A program made the translations under genes and the position numbers. From NCBI GenBank assembly GCA_029932915.1, contig JAOZPE010000027.1, positions 1 to 38,945 of the forward strand: a DNA stretch of 38,945 nt. The letters run 5' to 3'. This stretch comes from Candidatus Krumholzibacteriia bacterium (GTDB taxonomy: Bacteria > Krumholzibacteriota > Krumholzibacteriia > JAJRXK01). Under the pieces are notes generated by a model. The model saw nothing but the letters and a program-made list of their open reading frames with translations. It ran no database searches and was not told the origin of the DNA. Every line of letters begins with the position of its first letter. The first letter of the stretch is position 1. This document shows, in pieces, positions 23,801 to 35,365 of this stretch.

Positions 23801-25633
23801 GACAGTCCGACCGGTCCCTTCGTGGAGATCGAGCCCGACGTGATCGTGCGCTCGGGCTTCTACCGGGACGAGGATCTGGAGACGCTGACCCGCTACTACT
23901 ATCAGATCGCCACGGTCGACTCGTCCGGTCTGGAGAGCGCGCCGACCGAGGTCATCTCGGCGAGCACGGCACCTCCGGAGATCAACAATGCCTTCCCGCT
24001 GCCGACGAACTCGACGGTGGAGGGAGCGATCGCGGTGGGGGACATCCGCGGTGACGGAACGCTGTTCGCGGTGGTGGGCAGCCATCTGGTGTACGCGGTC
24101 GACGCCAACGCCAATCAGTTGGTCGATGGCGACGGTGATGCCCAGACCCTGGGACCGATCAGCGGCCGCGGAGCGAACTTCTGCTTCGCCGGCATCACCC
24201 TGGCCAACCTGGACGACGATCCGGCACCGGAGATCCTGGCCGGATCGTGGGACTCGACCCTGACCTTCGCGTTCGACAACGACGGCAGCGTGATGCCCGG
24301 CTGGCCGCAGAACACCGGCAGCCAGCACTGGGCTTCGCTGTCGGTCGCCGACATCGACGGCGATGGCGGACCGGAGATCGTGGTCAATACCACCGGGGGC
24401 AAGACCTACGCCTGGAATCCCGACGGCAGCGAGGTCCTCGACGGCGACAACAATCCCTCGACCAACGGGGTCTTCCACGTGCGCAGCGGCGAGATCTTCA
24501 ACCGCTCGACCATCAGCCTCTACGATCTGGACGGCGACGGGGCGAGGGAGATGATCTTCGGCACCAACTGGCGCGATGGAACCGACAACATGGTCTATGC
24601 CTTCCGTTACGACGGAACGCAGGCGCCCGGCTGGCCGCAGAATCTCGGCTCCGGCGGGTATACGACCAGCACGGTGACCATCGCCGACCTCGACCGGGAC
24701 GGAACGGTCGAGCTGATCATGCCGTGTGAGAACGACACCCTGTACATCTGGGAACCCGACGGAAGCAACTTCCCCGGCTACCCGCAGTTCTTCAAGAGCA
24801 ACAGCGGCAACCTCGACGGCAAGACGCCCTCGGTGGCCGTGGGCAACATGGACGCGGATCCGGAGCTGGAGATGATCGCGGTGAGTGTCCTCTCCCGCGC
24901 TGACGCCGACCTGTACGTGATGGACTACGACGGAACCGTCCTTCCCGGTTGGCCGCAGAAGCTGGCGGCCTTCTCGCGTTCGTCGCCCATCGTCGGTGAC
25001 ATGGACGGCGACACGATCCCGGACATCGTCTTCGCCGCCGGCGGCGAGGAAGAGCCCGACATCGTCTACGCCTTCAAGGCGAGCGGTGATCCGGTGGCCG
25101 GTTTCCCCATCGCCCTGGCCGGCACTCCGTGGGGGACGCCCGCACTGGCCGACTTCGACCACGATGGAGACGTCGACCTGCTGCTGGCCGGTTACGACAA
25201 TCTCCTGCACGTGTGGGACCTGCCCGGCGCGTACCGTCCGGAGTACCTGCCCTGGCCGACCTTCCAGGGCAACTACGAGCGGACCGGCGTGTACCGCGAG
25301 AGCACCGCGACCGGGGTCGATCCGGGCACGGGGACGGTGCCGACGGCGCGCCTGGTGATGCACCAGAACGTGCCCAATCCCTTCAATCCGTCGACGGTCA
25401 TCTCCTTCGACGTTCCCGCAGCCCTGGCCGGCTCGAGGGTGACCCTGGAGGTGTACGACATCGCCGGGCGGCGGGTCCGCGGCCTCCTGGCCGGGTCGCT
25501 GCCGGCGGGCCGGCAGCAGGTGCGCTGGGATGGGCGCGATGACCATGGGCAGAACGTGTCCTCGGGGGTATACTTCGCGCGCGTGCGCATGAAGGGTCAG
25601 ACCCAGAGCGTCAAGATGACCTTGGCGAAATAA
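20822..25633 (+). CDS. Gingipain-family (C25) secreted cysteine protease with FG-GAP-like repeats and FlgD-Ig-like C-terminus
   Basis: The protein is 1603 aa, starting at the ATG behind GAGGAGGAAGAAC. A Sec signal peptide (LVLVSLLILSLAPVAAHA) is cut near residue 28, followed by a propeptide-like region to about 230. The peptidase C25 domain (about 250-640) has YALLGGDAEIIAPRY and DLYFCALDGNWNANGNGIFG. The catalytic pair is His502 (VNHVGHGFYYN) and Cys537 (ALNCSSGAFDFD), 35 residues apart, close to the gingipain spacing. Ig-like domains and a CARDB-like region follow, then one fibronectin type III domain (WEPTPQDHIFGYRVYRS). Next come a run of VCBS/FG-GAP-like blade repeats (such as VADIDGDGGPEIVVNT) to about 1490, and the C-terminal PNPFNPSTVISFDVP...WDGRDDHGQNVSSGVYFAR domain. 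It is probably cell-surface or secreted. It is paralogous to the next gene. Confidence 0.92.
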   Translation: MDPVRRVSSRLVLVSLLILSLAPVAAHAAGIDLAVRFDPQQVQIHRVDGQVSYRLPDTVPLYADGAPDLPFTNWKVVVPQGMTIEKAEIVDAQWKTVDRPAALRLAGKLVSDEGQLVQDTMGGLSSDYAPGQVFPAQAVRSLGVSILQGYRIGEVQIFPMRVNDDGSVQVLRSGRLHLTLAPKEIDGVVVRKVAWPGLAEEAAQRVKKLVRNPELVESCAPPAGILPELMNSSSYKSPHPEPGDEVFTGGRLDYVIVTTPEMEAEFQRLADDHIAHGLRTKVVTTDWIVANYRNGSDLQETIRYFFQEAYEKWGLRYALLGGDAEIIAPRYARSYWYPQNGFTDIPSDLYFCALDGNWNANGNGIFGEAYQSFLKTGDDQDMVAEIALGRAPVKDALEAQIFVDKCLSYQNPTDGSYLGRALFMSEVLFPSDWDGTSTPNLDGATYSEDIIFNKIISPGNLIDSYRLYENYTAYPYTVQETKQACMDSLSTGNFGLVNHVGHGFYYNMSVGDGNIFTSDVMSLTNAPNYFVLYALNCSSGAFDFDCLLESYIQLGSGGSVASLGSARAAFPSTADNYQQEFYRQIFVEGNVRLGDAMNGSRDAFVPPALNAEGFDRWTHFCYTLLGDPALRVWRKAPVAAEVAMPATVPLGTDSIMVTVSVGGAPVDSAQVTLHKSGDVWATGMTDSNGELALPFRPSSEGLIDVLVSGQSLQPWQGTIVVGPAVGANMVARALSVDDGPSGDGRADSGETIDWYFEFENNGDASAPVDISAILRPVDAVGATVLDSTIVVGTVAVGAPVAPADPVTLQLDPTIADGSTLSFDMECTDGIDNWTQRVELRVVAPEPQVVRLVVDDSNTGNGDGVIQADEPVELHLEVKNYGDGELVGLTGQIYVSTNVTAFNDADSWPDLGLKESAYGTTPFVVSESDVTVENWMYVVLTDAKGHLWKHWMELREPLPPADPIPNTDLGPTTVALGWEPTPQDHIFGYRVYRSDSPTGPFVEIEPDVIVRSGFYRDEDLETLTRYYYQIATVDSSGLESAPTEVISASTAPPEINNAFPLPTNSTVEGAIAVGDIRGDGTLFAVVGSHLVYAVDANANQLVDGDGDAQTLGPISGRGANFCFAGITLANLDDDPAPEILAGSWDSTLTFAFDNDGSVMPGWPQNTGSQHWASLSVADIDGDGGPEIVVNTTGGKTYAWNPDGSEVLDGDNNPSTNGVFHVRSGEIFNRSTISLYDLDGDGAREMIFGTNWRDGTDNMVYAFRYDGTQAPGWPQNLGSGGYTTSTVTIADLDRDGTVELIMPCENDTLYIWEPDGSNFPGYPQFFKSNSGNLDGKTPSVAVGNMDADPELEMIAVSVLSRADADLYVMDYDGTVLPGWPQKLAAFSRSSPIVGDMDGDTIPDIVFAAGGEEEPDIVYAFKASGDPVAGFPIALAGTPWGTPALADFDHDGDVDLLLAGYDNLLHVWDLPGAYRPEYLPWPTFQGNYERTGVYRESTATGVDPGTGTVPTARLVMHQNVPNPFNPSTVISFDVPAALAGSRVTLEVYDIAGRRVRGLLAGSLPAGRQQVRWDGRDDHGQNVSSGVYFARVRMKGQTQSVKMTLAK

Positions 25634-25665
25634 CCCGCTTGAGGTACCAAGGGGGGGAATGCGCA

Positions 25666-25696
25666 GGGCCCGTTCCGGTCGATCCGGAACGGGCCT
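25666..25696 (+). terminator. Strong hairpin after the first C25 protease gene
   Basis: GGCCCGTTCCGG (25667-25678) and CCGGAACGGGCC (25684-25695) form a perfect 12-bp stem with a 5-nt loop, extendable by one G-T pair. It starts 33 bp after the stop codon. There is no T-run afterwards, so it is terminator-like or an mRNA-stabilising structure separating the two protease genes. Confidence 0.55.
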
Positions 25697-25786
25697 ACGC
25701 TCGGGCCTGGAATCTCCCGCCTGCGGCCGGAGAGGACGGGCCGGGCTTCGGTGGCTCCCAATGAAGCGTCCACCACCGAGGTGACG

Positions 25787-28700
25787 ATGATCCCGCCCAA
25801 CTGCGGTCCAGACCCGAGGACATCGCGGCATCCTTCCGTAACGCCCTTCCCGTCGTGGTCCTTGTCTGGCCGGCGCCTGCTTGCGGGGCTGCTGTTGTCG
25901 GCGGCCGCGCTGGCCACGGCCGGTCTCCACGGGCCGATTGCCTCGACGGGCGACGATCTGCGGGGATGGACCGCTGCACTGACCGATGCGCTGGTCCCAC
26001 CGGCGCAGGCGCGCGAGGCCGAGGCCGGTCTGCTCGTCCGCATTCCCCTTCACATCGAAGCTGCCGAACTGTCCGCCCGGCTCGCACAGGGAGGGGTGGA
26101 GGTCCATCTGCCCGGCTACCGGCTCGACCCGGACGATCCGCGGCCCCTGCGGCTGATGCGCGATCTGGCCGTGGTCATCCCCGCCGGGACCCAGGTGCGC
26201 GCGGTGCGTCTGGAAGGTGGCGCGACGGTGGTGGTGGACGCGGTCATGCCCGAGGACGAGAGCGGGGCGGCCGCAGTGGGACCGGATGGAGACGGCCCGG
26301 GCGCGTGGAGCCGGGGGGACGGCTGGTGGCACGGTGTGCACCTGGCCTTCGTCCGCGTCCGTCCGCTGGGATCGCGTGGCGGCCAGGCGGTGCTGCGCGA
26401 GGGCTGTGATCTGGTGGTGGAACTGGAGCGCTCGGGGGCCACACCGGTGGTGGCCCGACGGCTTCGAGCGGACGCCGAGCAGAGGCTCCATGTCCGCCGG
26501 CTGCTGGAGGCGGCGGTGGCCAATCCCGGCGAGCTGCTGCAGTTTGCTCCGGAGCTCATGGATCCCTGGCTCGCCCGGGCGCAAGCCGGCGGCGGCCTGG
26601 AGCCGGCGGCGGGAGAGCTGGCAGGTGGCGTAGACGGGGCGGAAGGGCTCCTGTCGGAGAAGACTCCGAGCCTGGGAAGCGGACCCTACCGCTACCTGGT
26701 GATCTGTCCGTCCGAGCTGGCCGCGGCCTTCGAGCCCCTGGCCGATTTCCGAGAGAGCCAGGGCCTGCCCTCGCTGGTGGTCACCCTGGACGAGATCCGC
26801 GCTGTCTACCGCGAGGGACTGGATCTGGCCGAGACCATCCGCCTGTACCTGCGGGACGCCTACGAGAAATGGGGGGTCGACTACGTCCTCCTCGGCGGCG
26901 ACACCGATGTCCTTCCCACCCGGCACGTGATCTCCACCTACTACCCGTCGGGCGGGGAGACGGAGATCCCGACCGATTGGTACTTCGCCGGGCTCGATGG
27001 GAACTGGAACGCCGACGGCGACGCCATCTTCGGCGAGGCCTACACCAGCGGCGCCGATCCCGGGGACTACTGCGACTTCATTCCCGAACTGGCCGTGGGC
27101 CGGGCGCCGGTGTCCACCGCACAGGAAGCGGCGGACTTCGTTCGCAAGGTGATGGCCTACGAGCGGGCCGAGGGAAGGGCGCGCTTCAACCGTGTGCTCT
27201 TCGCCAGCGAGGTGCTCTTCCCGCAGGACTGGCAACCGGGCGATACCATCACCCGCGACGGCGCCATCGTCAGCGAGGGTCTGTGGAACACCATCACCAC
27301 CGCTTCGGGTGGATCGTTCGAGGCGACCCGGCGTTATCAGAATTACACCGACTACCCGGGGGCGGTGGAGGAGACCAAGGCCGCGGTCCTCGCCGATCTC
27401 GAGTCGGGCGCGTACGGGTTGTTCCACCACGTCGGACACGGCTTCTACTACAACATGAGCGTGGGCGACAAGAACATCTTCGTGCAGGACGCCGACGGGC
27501 TGACCAACGGCAGTGACACCTTCGTGCTGATGGCACTCAACTGCGATTCGGCCGCCTTCGACTTCGACTGTCTCCTCGAACGCTTCCTTCGCAATCCCGA
27601 TGGGGGTTCGGTGGCTTCCATCGGTTCCGCCAGGGCGGCCTTCGACATCACCACCAACCAATACCAGCAGGCGCTGTACAAGGTGATCTTCGAGGCCCGG
27701 CGGCAGCGCCTGGGCGACGCCATCGTCGAGAGCCGCCGGGGTTTCGCCCAGAACACCTTCTACAACACCATCGACCGGTGGACCCAGCTCGTCTACGCCC
27801 TGCTGGGCGATCCGGCGATGCGGGTGTGGACCGCCACGCCCCGTTCGGTGACGGTCGATGCTCCCAGTTCGGTGACCACCGGCTCGGGTCCGGTGACGGT
27901 GGGCGTGCACGACAGTGGAGGGGCTCCGCTCGATTCGGTGGCGGTGGTGCTGCGCGCCGAGGGGCTTCCGCTGGTGGTGGAATGGACCGGCGCCGACGGC
28001 AGCGCCGTTCTCGATCTGCCGACCGATGTCGCGCGGAGCTGGACCCTGACGGTGAATGGCCGCGACATCCTGCCCTACCAGGGCAGCCTGGCGGTGGTGG
28101 CCGGCTCGGCGGCGCAGTTGTCGGTGGCCGGCTTCTCCGTGGACGACAGCGCCGGCAACGGGAACGGGCGCATCGAAGCCGGAGAGAGGGTCGCCCTGAC
28201 CGCGTTGGTGGTCAACGGCGGGGCCAGTGGGGTGTCCGGAGGCACCCTTCACCTGGAGTGCGACGATCCCTGGCTGAGTGTGATCGATGCGGAGACGGGT
28301 TTCCCTCCGGTGGGTGGCGGAGAACAGGCCACGGCCACCGGCAGCTTCACCGTGGAGGTGGCCGCCGACGTGCCCGACGCCCACTGGGCCACTCTGACGG
28401 TGAGCCTGGACGATGGGAATGGAGGGGTGTGGACCGATGAGGAGAGGCTGCCGATCGAGAACGGAGAAGTGGAGATCGTCGCCCTCGAGCTGGACGACGG
28501 CGCGGGCAACGGCGACGGCGTGGTCGACCCGGGCGAGGCGGTCGCCCTGCGCTTCACCCTGAAGAACTACGGCGCCGCCTCCATCGCGGGAGTGACGGGT
28601 GAGCTGATCTCGCTCGATCCGGCGGCCAGCGTCAGCGACGGAGCGGCGAGCTGGGGTCCGCTGGACGGGCCGCTCAGCACCGCGGTCAACGATGACGATC

Positions 28701-30754
28701 CCTTCGTGGTCGTCGAGGACGACACCACGGTTCCCCGCCTGTATCGCCTGCGGTGGACGACGAGTGAGGGAACGGTCGATTCGATCGACTTCGATCTGAG
28801 ACGGCCGGCGCAGGTGAGCGGCCTGAGCCCGGGTCAGGCCGGCGCGGGCTCGATCGTGTTGAGCTGGGACGCCTCGGCCGATCGCGATCTGATGGGCTAC
28901 GTGGTGTTCCGGCGCGAGGCGGACGGCGGTGTGTGGGAGCGGGTGAAGAACGATGTGCTCACCGCCGGAGCCCTGGTGGTGGACGAAGGCCTTCCCGGCC
29001 GCACGCTCTTCGACTACCGCGTGGAGGCTGTCGATCGCGGCGGTCTGCACGGGCCGGCCTCGGAGGTGGTGCAGGTGTCCACCGCTCCTCCGGAGGTGGG
29101 TTGCTTCCCGCTTCCGATGGGACAGGAGACCAGTGGCGCGCTGGCCGTCGGCAACCTGGACGCCGATGGGGTGCTCGACATGGCCGTGCCCAGCGACTTC
29201 ATCTACGCCATCGACGGGGAGTGCCGCGAGAAGGTCGACGGCGACGACAACGCGCAGACCTTCGGTCCGATCAGCGCGGTCGACGGTGGGTGGGGACCCT
29301 CCGGCCTGTCGATGGGCGACCTCGACGGGGACGGACTCGACGAGATCGTGGCCGAGAACTGGAGTTCGGCACAGATCTACGTGTACGAGGGGGATGGAAC
29401 GCTCCGGACGGGTTGGCCGGTGAAGATGACGGCCCAGGCCTGGACCACCCCGGTGCTGGGCGATCTCGATGGGGACGGGCGTCTGGAGATCGTCACCAAC
29501 GACGTGAATGGGTGGACCTGGGCCTTCCATGAGGATGGAAGTGAAGTGGCCGACGGGGACGGCGACGCGGAGACCGTCGGGCCCATCGCCCCGCAGCGGT
29601 CGGGTGAGGTGTACGGACGCACCACGCCGGCCCTGCTCGATGTCGACGGCGACGGCCATCCGGAGATCCTCTTCGGCTCGAAGTTCCTCGGCGATCAGCA
29701 CGAGTACTTCTACGCGCTGAAGGGCGATGGCAGTGGCAATGCCGGCGGATGGCCGAAGGACATGGGAGTGGACGCGCCGTTTCTCGCCAGCCCGGCCATC
29801 GGCGACGTCGACGGCGACGGGGAGGAGGAGATCGTCGCCCTGTGCGAGAGCAATTGGCTGTACGTGTGGGAGAAGGACGGCAGCGCGCTCTCACCCTTCC
29901 CGGTGTACGTGCTCTCGCGTTCGACCGCCTTCCTTTCCCAGGCCCCCTCGCCGGCGCTATGCGATTTCGAGGGCGACGGCCCGCTGGAGATCGTGGCGGT
30001 GTCGATCGAGGCAGCCAATCTGGCGCGGGTCCACGTCTTCGACCATCTGGGGCAGGAGAGGGCGGGCTGGCCGCAGACCGTGCCCGGCCTGTCCGAGAGC
30101 AGCCCGGTGGTGGCCGACCTCAACGGCGACGGACGGCTGGAGGTGGTCTTCGGCATCGGTGGCGGACAGGACAACCTGCCGAGTCTGCTCTACGCCTGGG
30201 AGGACGACGGCACCCTCCTGGACGGCTTCCCCATCCGTCTGGATGGTTTCGTGCGCGCCACGCCAACGGTCTGCGACTTCAACGGGGACGGCAACGCGAA
30301 CCTGGTGCTGGCCTCATGGGATCGCCTGATCCACGTGTGGGATCTGGGCGCCCCCTTCGACGCCGCCCATGCGCCCTGGCCCACCTTCCATGGGAACAGC
30401 CGACGCGACGGGGTCTACCGCGCCGCAGCGGGCAAGACCGTGACCGGCGGCGAGGGAATGCCTTCGAAGGTGGTACGCCTGCTTCCCAACCACCCCAATC
30501 CCTTCAACCCCTCGACGGAGATCGTCTTCGAGCTGCCGGCGGGTTTCAGCGGGAAGGTTTCACTTCAGATCCACAGCGTCGCCGGCCGGAGGGTCCGGAC
30601 GCTCTGGACCGGGCATCTCGACGCCGGGGTGCACCGCCTGCGCTGGGATGGACGTGACGGAGCCGGTGCGCCGGTCGCCTCCGGAGTGTACTTCGCCCAT
30701 CTGCTCGCCGAGGGCCGCCGCAGCGTCTCCCGCAAGCTCATCCTGGTTCGGTAG
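25787..30754 (+). CDS. Second gingipain-family (C25) secreted protease, tandem paralogue
   Basis: The protein is 1655 aa from the ATG at 25787 (GAGG 5 nt upstream); a GTG at 25751 is less likely. A long n-region precedes the signal core (LLAGLLLSAAALATAGL). Domain order equals that of the upstream protein. The propeptide comes first, then the C25 domain with VLLGGDTDVLPTRHV and WYFAGLDGNWNADGDAIFGE. The catalytic pair is His551 (FHHVGHGFYYN) and Cys586 (ALNCDSAAFDFD), again 35 apart. Ig/CARDB-like regions, a fibronectin-like domain (LSWDASADRDLMGYVVFRR), FG-GAP-like repeats (LGDLDGDGRLEIVTNDV) and a C-terminal PNPFNPSTEIVFELP...SGVYFAHL domain follow. The region before the peptidase is clearly diverged from the first copy. 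Its last 195 bp are overlapped by an opposite gene. No separate promoter was found in the 153-bp gap after the hairpin. Confidence 0.92.
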   Translation: MIPPNCGPDPRTSRHPSVTPFPSWSLSGRRLLAGLLLSAAALATAGLHGPIASTGDDLRGWTAALTDALVPPAQAREAEAGLLVRIPLHIEAAELSARLAQGGVEVHLPGYRLDPDDPRPLRLMRDLAVVIPAGTQVRAVRLEGGATVVVDAVMPEDESGAAAVGPDGDGPGAWSRGDGWWHGVHLAFVRVRPLGSRGGQAVLREGCDLVVELERSGATPVVARRLRADAEQRLHVRRLLEAAVANPGELLQFAPELMDPWLARAQAGGGLEPAAGELAGGVDGAEGLLSEKTPSLGSGPYRYLVICPSELAAAFEPLADFRESQGLPSLVVTLDEIRAVYREGLDLAETIRLYLRDAYEKWGVDYVLLGGDTDVLPTRHVISTYYPSGGETEIPTDWYFAGLDGNWNADGDAIFGEAYTSGADPGDYCDFIPELAVGRAPVSTAQEAADFVRKVMAYERAEGRARFNRVLFASEVLFPQDWQPGDTITRDGAIVSEGLWNTITTASGGSFEATRRYQNYTDYPGAVEETKAAVLADLESGAYGLFHHVGHGFYYNMSVGDKNIFVQDADGLTNGSDTFVLMALNCDSAAFDFDCLLERFLRNPDGGSVASIGSARAAFDITTNQYQQALYKVIFEARRQRLGDAIVESRRGFAQNTFYNTIDRWTQLVYALLGDPAMRVWTATPRSVTVDAPSSVTTGSGPVTVGVHDSGGAPLDSVAVVLRAEGLPLVVEWTGADGSAVLDLPTDVARSWTLTVNGRDILPYQGSLAVVAGSAAQLSVAGFSVDDSAGNGNGRIEAGERVALTALVVNGGASGVSGGTLHLECDDPWLSVIDAETGFPPVGGGEQATATGSFTVEVAADVPDAHWATLTVSLDDGNGGVWTDEERLPIENGEVEIVALELDDGAGNGDGVVDPGEAVALRFTLKNYGAASIAGVTGELISLDPAASVSDGAASWGPLDGPLSTAVNDDDPFVVVEDDTTVPRLYRLRWTTSEGTVDSIDFDLRRPAQVSGLSPGQAGAGSIVLSWDASADRDLMGYVVFRREADGGVWERVKNDVLTAGALVVDEGLPGRTLFDYRVEAVDRGGLHGPASEVVQVSTAPPEVGCFPLPMGQETSGALAVGNLDADGVLDMAVPSDFIYAIDGECREKVDGDDNAQTFGPISAVDGGWGPSGLSMGDLDGDGLDEIVAENWSSAQIYVYEGDGTLRTGWPVKMTAQAWTTPVLGDLDGDGRLEIVTNDVNGWTWAFHEDGSEVADGDGDAETVGPIAPQRSGEVYGRTTPALLDVDGDGHPEILFGSKFLGDQHEYFYALKGDGSGNAGGWPKDMGVDAPFLASPAIGDVDGDGEEEIVALCESNWLYVWEKDGSALSPFPVYVLSRSTAFLSQAPSPALCDFEGDGPLEIVAVSIEAANLARVHVFDHLGQERAGWPQTVPGLSESSPVVADLNGDGRLEVVFGIGGGQDNLPSLLYAWEDDGTLLDGFPIRLDGFVRATPTVCDFNGDGNANLVLASWDRLIHVWDLGAPFDAAHAPWPTFHGNSRRDGVYRAAAGKTVTGGEGMPSKVVRLLPNHPNPFNPSTEIVFELPAGFSGKVSLQIHSVAGRRVRTLWTGHLDAGVHRLRWDGRDGAGAPVASGVYFAHLLAEGRRSVSRKLILVR

Positions 30755-32335
30755 GGACTGCAGGACGGTGGTCCTCGCCTCGATGTAGCGCTTGGCCTCG
30801 TCCAGGCTCATGCCCACCCGTGCCCACAGATTCCCCTGGAACTCGGTGAAGTGGATGTCCACTCCGTCGATCCTTCCGTGGTCGATGAGCAGGGTGGCGT
30901 AGTAGGCCATCCGGTGCTTGGAACGGTTGCCCACCCCGGTGGTCAGACGTCCGGTGGCGGCGAGATCGGGGATTTCCTGGTAGATCATGTCGACCCAGTG
31001 CCCGATTCCCATGCTCAGACGGAGCTGGGGATGAGTGGCCAGGAGAATGCGCGCCCGCGCGCCTTCCCGCCCACCGGTGTTCCACAGCACGTCACTGGCC
31101 GCGGTGGTTCCTTCAAGCTGATTGAGGATGACCAGCACGGGCCGCTCCTGCGGGTTGTCGATGCCACCCAGCAGGTATTCGCCGCGGTGGTCTCCGTCGA
31201 GATCGGTCACCCGCGGGGTGAAGAGTTGTCCGGGATGGACGTAATGCCCCCACTCGTGCCCGTCGCGGCGGTCGATCTCGTACACGAAGGTCGGACTGTA
31301 GCGCGACCACAGGACGGCGAGGATGCCCCGGGTCTCCCGCTCCGGGGCGACGCCCGAGGCGAGCCAGCGCACCATGTACTTCTCCCTGGTCACCGGTTCA
31401 TGGAGGACCCCGGCGTGGGTGAAGCGCTCCTGCAGGGGGGGATCGAAGGAGCGGGACCACAGGATGCGATGCCTGCGGGGGTCCCACTTGATCACCCGCG
31501 TCGCGTCGCTTCCGGAGCGAGAGGTTCCCAGGTAGACGAACTGGTATCCCTCCTCCTCGACGATGGTGGCCGAGCTGTACTCTCCGTCGATGGGGGGCAG
31601 CTCGTCGGGATCGAGGAAACGCCACAGGCTGGTCTCCTTCGGTGGTGGATGGAGGAATGCCGACAGCGAACGGCCCAGCAGTGCGCGGTTGGCGCCCTCG
31701 AGGAGCTCGGGCTGCCCGGAGGGGTGCGAGGCCACGAGCAGGAGCAGGCCCAGCATCAGGGCAACGGAGCCGAGAACGACGAGACGGCGCCGAAAGAGGG
31801 GCCGCCGGATGGAAGGTGGTGGCGGTGGGGCCGGGTCCGGTGGGGCGCCAGCGGAGCCGACAGGGGCCGGGAACCCTGTGGTCTCGGCTTCGCTTTGCGC
31901 GGGCACGGGCTTCTGCGGCGAGGGGGATGGCCTGGCGGCCCAATCCAGGAGGAGCTGGATGGCGGTGTTCTGGCGGTTGCGCAGGGTACGGGCGGACAGG
32001 AGCGGGAGACCGTGTTCGCGGCGGTAGGCGAGGATGGAATCCCAGGTGGCACCTTCCTCGAAGTGATGCTGGCGGAAGATGTCCAGGGGATGGGACTGGT
32101 CACTGCGATCGCGCTCGGGGTCGTCGAGTTCGTCACAGGCAGCGAGAAGGAGGCGGCGGGCCACAGCGGCCACGCTCTGGTAGTTCACCGGATCGAGGGC
32201 GGAGAAGCCGGCCTCATGGATGCGGGGCAGGCGCGACCAGTCGTGCTTCACCACGGCGTGCGCACTCCGCGGCTGCGGATTGCGGACGAGCTCGAGCAGG
32301 GCCTTGAAGGCCGTGCGGTCCGTGGAGCTGATCAT
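30560..32335 (-). CDS. Unknown single-pass membrane protein with possible DNA-binding N-domain and FG-GAP-like periplasmic domain
   Basis: I do not recognise this 591-aa protein. Residues 1-135 look cytoplasmic and helical; [20 protein letters not shown] has a helix-turn-helix-like feel, but this is weak. A Pro-rich linker (about 136-177) leads to RRP...RRR and one membrane helix ([18 protein letters not shown], about 185-203), placing the remaining ~390 residues in the periplasm. That part contains [17 protein letters not shown], an FG-GAP-like metal-binding repeat, and strand-rich segments ([20 protein letters not shown]). The layout resembles a membrane-bound sensor-regulator. The ATG at 32335 lies 42 nt behind the start of a well-formed promoter. 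The final ~65 codons run antisense through the end of the C25 gene, so the true C-terminus is uncertain. Confidence 0.75.
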   Translation of the reverse strand: MISSTDRTAFKALLELVRNPQPRSAHAVVKHDWSRLPRIHEAGFSALDPVNYQSVAAVARRLLLAACDELDDPERDRSDQSHPLDIFRQHHFEEGATWDSILAYRREHGLPLLSARTLRNRQNTAIQLLLDWAARPSPSPQKPVPAQSEAETTGFPAPVGSAGAPPDPAPPPPPSIRRPLFRRRLVVLGSVALMLGLLLLVASHPSGQPELLEGANRALLGRSLSAFLHPPPKETSLWRFLDPDELPPIDGEYSSATIVEEEGYQFVYLGTSRSGSDATRVIKWDPRRHRILWSRSFDPPLQERFTHAGVLHEPVTREKYMVRWLASGVAPERETRGILAVLWSRYSPTFVYEIDRRDGHEWGHYVHPGQLFTPRVTDLDGDHRGEYLLGGIDNPQERPVLVILNQLEGTTAASDVLWNTGGREGARARILLATHPQLRLSMGIGHWVDMIYQEIPDLAATGRLTTGVGNRSKHRMAYYATLLIDHGRIDGVDIHFTEFQGNLWARVGMSLDEAKRYIEARTTVLQSLPNQDELAGDAAAALGEQMGEVHSGGDRRTGSVTSIPAQAVHPGVEMPGPERPDPPAGDAVDLK

Positions 32336-32383
32336 GTCGGGCCCGGCTGCTGAAGTCGTGGTGGGAGCCGACTTACCCAGATG

Positions 32384-32412
32384 ATTCTAACGGAGGTGTC
32401 GGGGGCGGTCAA
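32384..32412 (-). promoter_or_regulatory. Sigma70-type promoter of the unknown membrane-protein gene
   Basis: Read on the minus strand, TTGACC (32412-32407), 17 nt, TAGAAT (32389-32384). The expected start of transcription is near 32377, giving a leader of about 42 nt before the ATG at 32335. This is among the best promoter matches in the window. Confidence 0.65.
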
Positions 32413-32500
32413 ACCGTCAGCGAGGGAGCAAGCGGAGCGTTCGTTCTGAGCGGGGAATCGTCGAGTCGGGGAACCGTGCCACCAGGGCGCGGTCCCTCGT

Positions 32501-32528
32501 TTGCGCCTTCTCTTCCCTTGGATATATT
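32501..32528 (+). promoter_or_regulatory. Candidate clpB promoter
   Basis: TTGCGC (32501-32506) and TATATT (32523-32528) are 16 nt apart, in the only AT-rich patch before clpB. The -10 is good and the -35 poor, and the -10 differs from the TAGNNT form seen elsewhere, which might reflect an alternative heat-shock factor. The leader would be about 140 nt. Confidence 0.4.
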
Positions 32529-32676
32529 GACCACGATCCGCCGGTCGGTGGGGCCTCGTGCCCGCGCCCGGACGCCGCCGGCGGCATCGAGCCCGGAGCA
32601 TCAATCCCGTCGGCGCAGGGATCCCACCCGTGCCGGGCAGTGTTCGACATCGATATTGGAACGAAGGAGACATCCC

Positions 32677-35313
<2,637 letters not shown>

Positions 35314-35332
35314 TCGGGCCGAACGAGGTCCG

Positions 35333-35365
35333 CGGCCGCTGCTTCTTTACTCCCTGCAGCGGCCG
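35333..35365 (+). terminator. Hairpin downstream of clpB
   Basis: CGGCCGCTGC (35333-35342) pairs perfectly with GCAGCGGCCG (35356-35365) around a 13-nt pyrimidine-rich loop, 20 bp after the clpB stop. There is no T-tract behind it. It probably marks the end of the clpB transcript. Confidence 0.5.

Larger units (their letters stand above)
32336..32676. promoter_or_regulatory. 341-bp divergent control region between the membrane-protein gene and clpB
   Basis: It holds two opposed promoter candidates (32384-32412 on - and 32501-32528 on +). Nothing else is recognised. A 77-codon open frame at 32417-32650 on - has no ribosome site and no recognisable content. There is no CIRCE element (TTAGCACTC-N9-GAGTGCTAA), so clpB control by HrcA is not supported here. 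Confidence 0.55.

Noticed and set aside
22190-29701. A 2503-codon open frame on the minus strand across both protease genes.
   Set aside because: It lies exactly opposite the sense codons, where stops would need TTA, CTA or TCA in the real genes; these are rare in this GC3-rich genome. Its product is His/Gln/Gly/Arg-rich without domains or ribosome site.
32417-32650. A 77-codon minus-strand gene upstream of clpB.
   Set aside because: No ribosome site, low-information composition, and it covers the region that holds the clpB promoter candidate.
32336-32676. HrcA/CIRCE control of clpB.
   Set aside because: No TTAGCACTC-N9-GAGTGCTAA or close variant is present.
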